A stretch of 64,000 nt of DNA, taken from contig CACJVT010000004.1 of the NCBI GenBank assembly GCA_902596925.1, positions 45,504 to 109,503 on the forward strand, written 5' to 3'. This DNA comes from an uncultured Pelagibacteraceae bacterium. Its GTDB lineage: Bacteria; Pseudomonadota; Alphaproteobacteria; Pelagibacterales; Pelagibacteraceae. The position numbers and the translations under genes are program-made. The notes under the pieces were generated by a model. The model made no database searches. It saw nothing but the letters and a program-made list of their open reading frames with translations, and was not told the origin of the DNA. Shown one piece after another: positions 11,571 to 22,780 of the stretch (within the stretch, counting starts at the first letter, position 1; each line of letters opens with the position of its first letter).

Positions 11571-12706
11571 GGAAAATTTTTTTTATTATCAGCATATTTT
11601 TCCTAAAGTTTTCAATTTTTAATCCTGTCGTTGCAGCTGAAAATGATGTTTATAAAAAAATAGATTTATTTGGAGAAGTATTAGAAAAAATTAATAAGGA
11701 ATATGTCGATGAAATAAATCAATCTGAAAGCATGGATGCTGCAATAGATGGTTTGCTTCAATCATTAGATCCTTACTCTGCATATATGTCACCTGAAATT
11801 TTCAACGAAATGCAGACTGAAACAAGTGGTGAATTTGGTGGCTTGGGAATAGAGGTAAATATGGAGTCTGGAGTTGTAAAAGTAATTTCCCCTATTGACG
11901 ATACCCCAGCATCTAGAGCTGGAATTAAAGCTGGTGACTACATCATAAAGATAGATGATATTCAGGTACAAGGTATATCTCTAAGTGAAGCTGTAGATTT
12001 AATGAGAGGACCTGTAGGTTCATCAATTATTTTAACTGTAAGACGAATTGGACAAAAAAAAGCTTTAACATTTGAAATCGTAAGAGAAATAATTCAAATT
12101 AAATCAGTAAAAGCTGATCTTTTAAAAAATAACGTTGGTTATCTTAGATTAACATCTTTCAATGAAAATAGTGGTGATCAAATAAGAGAACAAATTAGAG
12201 AATTTGAAAAAAAAGGAAATATAAATTCATATATACTAGATTTAAGAAATAATCCTGGAGGGTTGTTATCACAAGCTATAAGGATATCAGATTTTTTTTT
12301 AGATAATGGGGAGATTGTATCTACCAAAAGTAGAAAGGCCTCTGAAAATAGAAAATGGTTTGCCAAAAAAGGAGATTTGATAGGTGGCAAAACTTTGGTT
12401 GTATTAATTAATTACGGTTCTGCATCTGCTTCAGAAATAGTTGCTGGAGCACTACAAGATCATAAAAGAGCAATTATTTTAGGCGAAAATAGTTATGGAA
12501 AGGGTTCAGTGCAATCAATTATTCCACTAAAGAATAAAGGAGCAATAAGACTCACTGTTGCAAAATATTACCTACCATCAGGCAAATCAATTTCTGAAGT
12601 GGGAGTAAGTCCTGACATTGAGATTGATGAAGATACGGATGAATTTAGGATTAAGACAGACACTGATAATCAACTAAGCTACGCATTAAAACTTTTAAAC
12701 GGTTAA
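11567..12706 (+). CDS. ctpA: S41 family C-terminal processing peptidase
   Basis: Signal peptide, PDZ 'GLGIEVNMESGVVKVISPIDDTPASRAGIKAGDYII', catalytic 'NYGSASASEIVAGALQDHKRA'. Start moved to the ATG overlapping the rsfS stop. Confidence 0.93.
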   Translation: MRKIFFIISIFFLKFSIFNPVVAAENDVYKKIDLFGEVLEKINKEYVDEINQSESMDAAIDGLLQSLDPYSAYMSPEIFNEMQTETSGEFGGLGIEVNMESGVVKVISPIDDTPASRAGIKAGDYIIKIDDIQVQGISLSEAVDLMRGPVGSSIILTVRRIGQKKALTFEIVREIIQIKSVKADLLKNNVGYLRLTSFNENSGDQIREQIREFEKKGNINSYILDLRNNPGGLLSQAIRISDFFLDNGEIVSTKSRKASENRKWFAKKGDLIGGKTLVVLINYGSASASEIVAGALQDHKRAIILGENSYGKGSVQSIIPLKNKGAIRLTVAKYYLPSGKSISEVGVSPDIEIDEDTDEFRIKTDTDNQLSYALKLLNG

Positions 12707-13192
12707 ATGAAAGAACAATATAAACATCTACCACTCCGTAGTGGTGTAGGCATAGTTGTTCTTAATCAAGAAGATAAAATTTTCGTTGCAAGAAGAATAG
12801 ACAACCCAAAAAACTTTTGGCAAATGCCACAAGGAGGTATTGATGAAGGTGAGGATTTTCTTACCGCCGCATACAGGGAGTTAAAGGAAGAGACTAGTAT
12901 TACAAAAGTAGAACTAATTAAAGAATTAGATGGTTTTATAACATATGAATTACCAGATCATTTATTGGGTATAATTTGGAAGGGTAAATATAAAGGACAA
13001 AAACAGAAATGGTTTATAATGAAGTTCACTGGAGAGGACAGTGAAATAAATATTAAAACAAAAAAACCTGAATTTCTTGAATGGAAATGGATTGATTTAG
13101 AATCCTTAACAAAAGTTGTGGTGGATTTTAAATTACACGTCTATCAAGAAATTAAAAAAAAATTAGAGTTATTATTAGTTAATCGATCTTAG
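12707..13192 (+). CDS. rppH: RNA pyrophosphohydrolase (Nudix)
   Basis: 'LPLRSGVGIVVLNQEDKIFVARRID...WQMPQGGIDEGEDFLTAAYRELKEETSI' Nudix box. Confidence 0.93.
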   Translation: MKEQYKHLPLRSGVGIVVLNQEDKIFVARRIDNPKNFWQMPQGGIDEGEDFLTAAYRELKEETSITKVELIKELDGFITYELPDHLLGIIWKGKYKGQKQKWFIMKFTGEDSEINIKTKKPEFLEWKWIDLESLTKVVVDFKLHVYQEIKKKLELLLVNRS

Positions 13193-13566
13193 AACTTCAA
13201 CTTTTTGATCTGCTAAATATTTAGCCTGATCACTTATCTCAGATTTGCTTGCTTCCGCTTCAGCTTTTTTGAGTAAATCCCCTTGTTTTGATTTGTCTAA
13301 ATCTGTCACAGAGAATATTGTGCTTGTTAAGATAGATAAATTATTTTTTTTAAATTCAATAATTCCATCTTCTACATAATAATTTTCATCACCTGATTTC
13401 GAAAATACTTTAATTATCCCAGGTTTTAAAAAAGAAATAATAGATATGTGATCTTTTAAAATCCCCATTTCACCCTCAAATGCAGGTACAACAACCTCTA
13501 AAACATCCTCTTTTACTAAAAAAGATTTTTCTGGGTTTACAATTTCAATTTTAAACTCTTCACTCA

Positions 13567-13567
<1 letters not shown>
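13175..13567 (-). CDS. atpC: ATP synthase F1 subunit epsilon
   Basis: 'MSEEFKIEIVNPEKSFLVKEDVLEVVVPAFEGEMGILKDHISIIS'; last gene of the atp operon. Confidence 0.94.
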
Positions 13568-15860
<2,293 letters not shown>

Positions 15861-15866
15861 ATTATA

Positions 15867-17402
15867 TTAAGATTTAAATGTTCCTTTCAGCTGAGTAATT
15901 ACTTCTACCAATAGCTTTTCTTTATCTTCATCAAGTTTTCCAGTGCTCTGAATTGATTCAATTATTTCGGGTTTATCTGATTTACATTTATTAATAATTT
16001 TGCTTTCAAACTCCGATACATCTTTTAAATCGATATCATCGAGATAACCTTTAACACCGCAGAAAACTGATATTACTTGCTCAGCAACAGTCAATGGTGA
16101 GTATTGTTTTTGTTTTAGAAGTTCAGTTAGTTTTGAGCCCCTATTTAAAAGTTGCTGTGTAGATGCATCCAAATCAGATCCAAATTGAGCAAATGCTGCC
16201 ATTTCTCTGTATTGTGCTAATTCTAGTTTCATCGATCCCGAAACTTTTTTCATTGCTTTTGTTTGAGCTGATGATCCGACTCTAGATACTGATAATCCAA
16301 CGTTAATTGCTGGTCTTATACCTTGGTTAAATAATTCTGTTTCTAAGAATATTTGACCATCAGTAATTGAAATTACATTAGTAGGAATAAATGCAGAAAC
16401 ATCTCCCCCTTGTGTTTCAATAATTGGAAGTGCTGTTAATGAACCACCACCGTGCTCGTCGCTTAATTTTGCAGCTCTTTCAAGTAATCTACTATGTAGA
16501 TAAAATACATCTCCCGGATAAGCCTCACGGCCTGGAGGTCTTCTCAATAATAAAGACATTTGTCTGTACGCAACAGCTTGTTTAGATAAATCATCATAGA
16601 TAATAAGTGCATGCATTCCATTATCTCTAAAATATTCACCCATAGCACATCCTGTATATGGAGCTAAAAATTGTAATGGAGCAGAGTCTGATGCTGTAGC
16701 AGCAACAATAGTTGTGTACTCCATTGCTCCTGCTTCCTCTAAAGTTTTTTGAATTTGTCTTACCGTTGATCTTTTTTGCCCAACCGCAACATAAATACAA
16801 TATAATTTTTGCTTTTCATCACCAGATTCATTTATTTTTTTTTGATTAATAATTGCATCCACAGCAACTGCAGTTTTACCTGTTTGTCTGTCACCAATAA
16901 TTAATTCCCTTTGACCTCTTCCAATTGGAACCAAACTATCGATTGATTTTAATCCAGTTTGCATTGGTTCATTGACTGATTGACGAGGAATAATTCCTGG
17001 TGCTTTTACTTCTACTCTAGTTTTTTTAATATTTTTATCAAATGGACCTTTTCCATCAATAGGATTACCTAAACCGTCTACAACTCTTCCTAACAATTCC
17101 TTTCCAACAGGAGTATCAACAATGTTACCCGTACGTTTTACTACATCACCCTCTTTTACATTTCTATCATCACCAAAAATTACAACACCAACATTTTCAC
17201 TTTCTAAGTTAAGAGCCATCCCTTTTGATCCATCTGCAAATTCCACCATTTCACCAGCTTGTACATTATCCAAACCATAAATTCTTGCTATACCATCTCC
17301 AACTGATAATACCTGCCCTACTTCTGCAACTTCGGCTTTTTCACCAAAATTTTTGATTTGTTCTTTTAATATTTTTGTAACTTCTGAAGGATTTATTTCC
17401 AT
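15867..17402 (-). CDS. atpA: ATP synthase F1 subunit alpha
   Basis: '[20 protein letters not shown]', '[25 protein letters not shown]'. Confidence 0.99.
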   Translation of the reverse strand: MEINPSEVTKILKEQIKNFGEKAEVAEVGQVLSVGDGIARIYGLDNVQAGEMVEFADGSKGMALNLESENVGVVIFGDDRNVKEGDVVKRTGNIVDTPVGKELLGRVVDGLGNPIDGKGPFDKNIKKTRVEVKAPGIIPRQSVNEPMQTGLKSIDSLVPIGRGQRELIIGDRQTGKTAVAVDAIINQKKINESGDEKQKLYCIYVAVGQKRSTVRQIQKTLEEAGAMEYTTIVAATASDSAPLQFLAPYTGCAMGEYFRDNGMHALIIYDDLSKQAVAYRQMSLLLRRPPGREAYPGDVFYLHSRLLERAAKLSDEHGGGSLTALPIIETQGGDVSAFIPTNVISITDGQIFLETELFNQGIRPAINVGLSVSRVGSSAQTKAMKKVSGSMKLELAQYREMAAFAQFGSDLDASTQQLLNRGSKLTELLKQKQYSPLTVAEQVISVFCGVKGYLDDIDLKDVSEFESKIINKCKSDKPEIIESIQSTGKLDEDKEKLLVEVITQLKGTFKS

Positions 17403-17960
17403 CTATGCCTCTATCATTCTATTTTCGATTTGCTTCAATTTATTTTTAATTGAGGAATCAACCATAGTACTTCCAACTTGGACTACCAGGCCTCCTATTA
17501 AACTTTCATCGTGTTTATAGTTTAATTTTATTTTAGAGCTAAAATTTATTGATAACTCATCTGTAATCTTTTTAATTTCATCACTTGATAATTTTTTTGC
17601 TGATTTCAATTCAGCTATAAGCTCACCTCTTTTTTTGGAGCAAATTTCAATAAAACTTTTTAGAATTCGCTCTATAAAAAAGAAACGTCTCTTTTGAATT
17701 AAGAAATTTAAAAAATTTTTAAATAAATTTTCAAATTTATTAATATCAGCTATTTTGTTTATCACTTTTGAGAGATTCTCTTGGCTAGTAGTAGGATCTT
17801 TAATCAAATTAAAAAAATCTTTACTTTGATTAATTAGATTTAATACAGATAAAGATTGTTCTTCTATCTGGCTCAATAAATTATTTTCTTCTGAAAGCTC
17901 AAAAAGTGCGAGAGAATACCTTTCAGCTGATGAAATTGAAAATCCTGTATCTTTGCTCAA
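17403..17960 (-). CDS. atpH: ATP synthase F1 subunit delta
   Basis: Position upstream of atpA; 'AERYSLALFELSEE...' and C-terminal 'LIGGLVVQVGSTMVDSSIKNKLKQIENRM'. Confidence 0.93.
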   Translation of the reverse strand: MSKDTGFSISSAERYSLALFELSEENNLLSQIEEQSLSVLNLINQSKDFFNLIKDPTTSQENLSKVINKIADINKFENLFKNFLNFLIQKRRFFFIERILKSFIEICSKKRGELIAELKSAKKLSSDEIKKITDELSINFSSKIKLNYKHDESLIGGLVVQVGSTMVDSSIKNKLKQIENRMIEA

Positions 17961-18011
17961 CTTGTTTCCTATATAATGTTGAAGATTATTAAAAATTCAG
18001 GCTTTAATTAA

Positions 18012-18045
18012 CATATGACACTTGTGTCTTCAAGTGACTGATATG
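18012..18045 (-). repeat. Imperfect inverted repeat in the atpH upstream region (CATAT-CACTTG / CAAGTG-ATATG)
   Basis: CACTTG 18019-18024 pairs with CAAGTG 18031-18036; CATAT 18012-18016 pairs with ATATG 18041-18045. Lies in the 108-bp gap between priA and atpH. Confidence 0.5.
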
Positions 18046-18068
18046 TCAAAAATGCCTCTTTTTATTGG

Positions 18069-20024
18069 TTAATTGAAGTTTATTGGATCAACATCAACTG
18101 AAAGTTTTATTCCCTTAAAAAATTTATATTTTGGAATAATTTTAGCTAAAGAATTCTGCATTTTCATAGATTTTGATCCTCTTATTAAAAGTCTTATCCT
18201 AAATTTTTTTTTTATTCTAAATATTGGTGCATTCACAGGGCCCAAAATTTTTCCATTAATTTTGTTTTCAATAAAATTCTTAAAGTTAAAAGCTTCTTTT
18301 TCTAATTTTTTCTCATTTTCTCCTGTGAGGATTAAAGAAATAAATCTTTGATAGGGAGGAAGTTTATTTTTTTTTCTTATTTCTAGCTCTCTTTCTAAAA
18401 AAATATCTGGATTTTCATTTGTTATTTCAGAGATCATTTTTGAATTATTTTCATAAGTTTGAAAATAAACTGTCGCTGGACTTCCAGTTCTTCCAGCTCT
18501 TCCTGAAAGCTGATGATAAAGTTGTAAATTCTTTTCAGCTCCTCTTAAATCATGGCCATGAGATGAAAGATCAATATCTACAACAACAATACAATTTAAG
18601 TGAGGAAAATGAAAACCTTTTGATATTAATTGAGTTCCTACTAAAATTTGAATTTCATTATTTATTATTTTTCTAATTTTTTCTTTTGAGTCCTTTTTAT
18701 TAATTGTGTCACTTGAGAAAATTTCAATTTTTTTACCAGGAAACTTCTTTTTTACTTCCTCAGAAATTCTTTCAACACCTGGTCCGCTAAAAACAAATTC
18801 ACAATTATCACCTTTTCTACAATTTCTTTTTAACTCTGATTTGAAACCACAATAATGACATATCAAATTATTTTTATTCTTATGATAAACCAAATTTATT
18901 GTACAATTTGGGCATGTGAAGCTTGAAAAACATTTGTTACATAATACGTTAGGTGAAAAACCTCTTCTATTCAAAAAAAACAAAACTTGATCTTTTTTTT
19001 CAAGGTGTAGATTAACTTTTTCAATTATCTTCGCTGATAACCATGATTGCTTCTCAAGTTTTGTATTATTTAAATTAATAATTTCATAATTAGGTAGTGC
19101 AGCATTTCTATACCTTTCATTTAGTCTAGAGACTTCATATTTTCCCTTTTTAATATTTTCAAAAGTTTCTATGGAAGGAACTGCTGTGATCAAATTGACA
19201 GGAATGTTTTCAAATGATGCTCTTGAAATTGCCATATCTCGTGCATTATATGTAACACCTTCATCTTGTTTGAAAGATTGATCATGTTCCTCATCAACAA
19301 TTATTATTCCTAATTTTTTAAACGGTAAAAATAAAGAAGATCTTGCACCAATGACAACTTTAATTTCACCACAGGAAATGCCACTCCAAATTATTTCTTT
19401 TTTCTTTTTTGAGATACCAGAGTGCCAAATCGCTGGATTAAATCCGAAATATTCTGAAAATTTTTGCTCAAACTGACTGGTCAAACCTATTTCTGGTAAA
19501 AGAATTAATGATTGAAAACCCTTGTCTATTAAAGATTTTAACGCCTCAAAATAAACTAAAGTCTTACCCGATCCTGTTGTTCCTTGTAAAACATGAACTC
19601 TAAATTTTTGATTTGAATAACTCATTTTTTCTAAGGATTTGATTTGATTGATAGATAGTTTAAAGGAATTTTTTTTTATTTTATTATTATACGGTTCATA
19701 AATTTTTTTTTCCATTTTCTCTATTACATTACTGCTTAATAAAACTAGTTTTAACACCATTCCTTTTGGTATTAAATTATACTGAGCAAACCAATTTAAA
19801 AAATTTATTGTATCTTTCTTTAGTGGAACTACATCTAATTTTTTTTGAATACTTTTTATTTTAAATTTTTTATTGTCGTTTTTTTCAAATTCATCCCATA
19901 CCACACCTGTAATTTTAGATTTTCCAAAAGGGACTAGAACAAATTCACCTACCTTAAGATTAATTTCACTTTCATAAGTAAAAGGATGATTAAAAATATT
20001 AGGTAGTAGAATCGGGTATTTCAT
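18069..20024 (-). CDS. priA: Primosomal replication helicase PriA
   Basis: 'LQGTTGSGKTLVYFEAL', 'IIVDEEHDQSFKQDEGVTYNARDMAISRA', zinc-binding Cys cluster 'CNKCFSSFTCPNCTINLVYHKNKNNLICHYCG', 'QLISKGFHFPHL'. Confidence 0.95.
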   Translation of the reverse strand: MKYPILLPNIFNHPFTYESEINLKVGEFVLVPFGKSKITGVVWDEFEKNDNKKFKIKSIQKKLDVVPLKKDTINFLNWFAQYNLIPKGMVLKLVLLSSNVIEKMEKKIYEPYNNKIKKNSFKLSINQIKSLEKMSYSNQKFRVHVLQGTTGSGKTLVYFEALKSLIDKGFQSLILLPEIGLTSQFEQKFSEYFGFNPAIWHSGISKKKKEIIWSGISCGEIKVVIGARSSLFLPFKKLGIIIVDEEHDQSFKQDEGVTYNARDMAISRASFENIPVNLITAVPSIETFENIKKGKYEVSRLNERYRNAALPNYEIINLNNTKLEKQSWLSAKIIEKVNLHLEKKDQVLFFLNRRGFSPNVLCNKCFSSFTCPNCTINLVYHKNKNNLICHYCGFKSELKRNCRKGDNCEFVFSGPGVERISEEVKKKFPGKKIEIFSSDTINKKDSKEKIRKIINNEIQILVGTQLISKGFHFPHLNCIVVVDIDLSSHGHDLRGAEKNLQLYHQLSGRAGRTGSPATVYFQTYENNSKMISEITNENPDIFLERELEIRKKNKLPPYQRFISLILTGENEKKLEKEAFNFKNFIENKINGKILGPVNAPIFRIKKKFRIRLLIRGSKSMKMQNSLAKIIPKYKFFKGIKLSVDVDPINFN

Positions 20025-20046
20025 ATTTTTATAATATGAAAAAAAA

Positions 20047-21447
20047 TTAAGAGTGTATTGCTCTTTTATCTACTGATAACGCAGCTTCTTTGACAGCTTC
20101 AGAAAAAGTTGGGTGAGCATGACAAGTTCTTGCTATATCCTCGGCGCTTGCACCAAATTCCATTGCAACACCGATTTCAGCAATTAATTCTCCTGCATGG
20201 GGGCCAATTATATGTGCACCTAAAACTTTATCTGTCTTCGCATCTGCAAGAATTTTTACAAAACCCTCCGCATCATCGATAGCTTTAGCTCTAGAGTTGG
20301 CCATAAATGAAAATTTACCAACCTTATAATTTTTATTTAATTCTTTTAATTGCTCCTCTGTTTTCCCAATTGAGGCAACCTCTGGTGAAGTATAGACCAC
20401 ACCTGGTATTGTATCATAGTTTACATGACCTGATTGACCTACAATATTTTCTGCAACTGCTATACCTTCATCCTCAGCCTTATGTGCAAGCATGGGTCCA
20501 ACGATCACATCACCTATTGCATAAATATTTTCAACATTTGTTTTAAATTTCTTATCAGTTTTTATTCTATTTTTTTCATCTAAACTCACCCCAGCATTTT
20601 TTAAATTTAAACCTTCTGTATTCGGCTTTCTGCCAACTGAAATTAAAACTACATCACATTCAAAATTATTTTTATTTCCATCTTTATCAATTGTTGAGAC
20701 CACTGCACCTGAATTATTTTTTTGAATTGTTTCAACTTTATTTTGCATATTAAACTTCATTCCTTGCTTTTTAAGAATTTTCATAAACTCTGACGAAATT
20801 TCTTTATCCATACCAGGTGTTATATGATCCAAAAACTCAACAACTTCTACTTTTGCACCAAGTCTTGACCACACTGATCCCATCTCTAAGCCGATATAAC
20901 CTCCACCAACAACAACCATTTTATTGGGCACTTTTTCTAATTTTAAAGCTCCAGTTGATGAAACTATTATTTTTTCATCTATTTCGATACCCGGTATAGA
21001 CACTGGTACAGATCCTGTGGCTATAACTGTTTTTTCAGTTTGAATTATTGTTTCTTTTTTTTGATCATCTTTTATTAAGATTTCATTTTTTGATTTAAAA
21101 CTTCCATGCCCTTTAAAATAGGTAACTTTGTTTTTTTTTAGAAGAAATTCTACACCTTTTGTAAGAACAGTGACTGCTTTGTCCTTGCTCTTCATCATTT
21201 TATCAAGATTAAGTTTTACTTCTCCTATTTCAATACCTTTATTTGCCAAGCCTTTAACTTTATGAAATTCCTCAGATAAATTAAGTAAACTTTTTGAGGG
21301 GATACAACCAATATTCAGGCATGTGCCACCAAGAGATCCTCTGGACTCTATACATGCAGTTTTTAACCCTAGTTGGGCAAGTCTAATTGCGCAAACATAA
21401 CCTCCTGGGCCACCTCCTATAACTACTGCTTGAAATTTTTCCGACAT
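20047..21447 (-). CDS. lpdA: Dihydrolipoamide dehydrogenase (E3)
   Basis: 'VVIGGGPGGYVCAIRLAQLG', 'GGTCLNIGCIPSKSLL', 'HAHPTFSEAVKEAA'. Start set at MSEKFQ to avoid overlap with sucB. Confidence 0.96.
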   Translation of the reverse strand: MSEKFQAVVIGGGPGGYVCAIRLAQLGLKTACIESRGSLGGTCLNIGCIPSKSLLNLSEEFHKVKGLANKGIEIGEVKLNLDKMMKSKDKAVTVLTKGVEFLLKKNKVTYFKGHGSFKSKNEILIKDDQKKETIIQTEKTVIATGSVPVSIPGIEIDEKIIVSSTGALKLEKVPNKMVVVGGGYIGLEMGSVWSRLGAKVEVVEFLDHITPGMDKEISSEFMKILKKQGMKFNMQNKVETIQKNNSGAVVSTIDKDGNKNNFECDVVLISVGRKPNTEGLNLKNAGVSLDEKNRIKTDKKFKTNVENIYAIGDVIVGPMLAHKAEDEGIAVAENIVGQSGHVNYDTIPGVVYTSPEVASIGKTEEQLKELNKNYKVGKFSFMANSRAKAIDDAEGFVKILADAKTDKVLGAHIIGPHAGELIAEIGVAMEFGASAEDIARTCHAHPTFSEAVKEAALSVDKRAIHS

Positions 21448-21448
21448 C

Positions 21449-22774
21449 CTAAATATCCAAAAATAACCTTCTAGGGTCCTCAAGGCTTTCTTTGATCATT
21501 TTAAGAAAGGATACAGACTCTTTACCGTCAATAATTCTATGATCATAAGATAAAGCTAAATACATTACTGGTCTTATCTTGATTTCACCATCCACTACAA
21601 TAGGTCTATCAACAATATTATGCATCCCTAATACTCCAGATTGAGGTAAGTTTAGAATTGGAGTTGAAAGCATTGACCCATAAACTCCACCATTGCTAAT
21701 AGTAAAAGTACCTCCTTGGAGATCTTCAATTACAAGTTTCCCATCTTTCGCTTTTTCAGAAATTTCTTTAATATTTTTTTCAATATCTGCAAAAGATAGT
21801 TCGTCTGCATTTTTTAAAACCGGAACTACAAGACCTTTATCTGTTCCAACTGCAAAACTTATATTATAATAATTTTTGTAAACAATTGTGTCTCCATCTA
21901 TTTCAGCATTAATTGCTGGAAAATTTTTTAAAGCCACTATACAAGCCTTAACAAAAAACGACATGAAGCCAAGCTTGATACTATATCGACTTTGGAAATC
22001 CTCCTGGTTTTCTTTTCTCATGTTAATTATATTTGTCATGTCCACTTCATTAAAAGTAGTAAGTAATGCTGCATTATCCTGAGCTTGCTTCAATCTTTTT
22101 GCTATAGTTTGCCTTAACCTAGTCATTTTAATACGCTCTTCTTGACCATATTTAATCTTTCTCTCTGAAGGTGGAGGATTAACTCCCATAAGACTTATCA
22201 AATCACCTTTTAGTATTCGTCCATCTTTTCCGGATCCTTTTACTGACTTAACGTCAATATTGTTTTCATCTACCATTTTTCTTACAGCTGGAGATAATGT
22301 TTGACTTTCCTCAGTAGAATTTTCCTCTATGTGACTGTTTTTTATTTCCTCTGTTAAAACCAGTGGTTCCTCTTTTAGATCGTTACTATCATTCTCTTCT
22401 TCGAATATACCTATTTCCGCTTGTTCTTTAATTGGATCTAACTTGATTACATTATCTTTTTCTTTAATCTCCTCTTTTTTTTGTAAACTTGAGGGCTGAA
22501 TTTTCTCTATTTTATTCGATTTTTTAACTTCACCTTCAATTTCAGTAACTAAACCTAAAATTTCACCCACTTTAACAGTTGATCCATCTTGAGAATTAAT
22601 TTCAACTAATTTCCCTGTAACAGGAGATGGTACTTCCAAATTAACTTTGTCAGTCTCTAATTCTACAATAGGCTCATCTGCATCTACTGTTTCTCCCTTA
22701 TTCTTTAACCATTTTGCAACTGTAGCTTCTGTAATACTTTCACCTAAAACTGGAACTAATATTTTTTCACTCAT
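21449..22774 (-). CDS. sucB: 2-oxoglutarate dehydrogenase E2 (dihydrolipoamide succinyltransferase)
   Basis: Lipoyl domain '[16 protein letters not shown]', E3-binding domain '[15 protein letters not shown]', catalytic '[16 protein letters not shown]'. Confidence 0.96.
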   Translation of the reverse strand: MSEKILVPVLGESITEATVAKWLKNKGETVDADEPIVELETDKVNLEVPSPVTGKLVEINSQDGSTVKVGEILGLVTEIEGEVKKSNKIEKIQPSSLQKKEEIKEKDNVIKLDPIKEQAEIGIFEEENDSNDLKEEPLVLTEEIKNSHIEENSTEESQTLSPAVRKMVDENNIDVKSVKGSGKDGRILKGDLISLMGVNPPPSERKIKYGQEERIKMTRLRQTIAKRLKQAQDNAALLTTFNEVDMTNIINMRKENQEDFQSRYSIKLGFMSFFVKACIVALKNFPAINAEIDGDTIVYKNYYNISFAVGTDKGLVVPVLKNADELSFADIEKNIKEISEKAKDGKLVIEDLQGGTFTISNGGVYGSMLSTPILNLPQSGVLGMHNIVDRPIVVDGEIKIRPVMYLALSYDHRIIDGKESVSFLKMIKESLEDPRRLFLDI

Positions 22775-22780
22775 TTTAAA

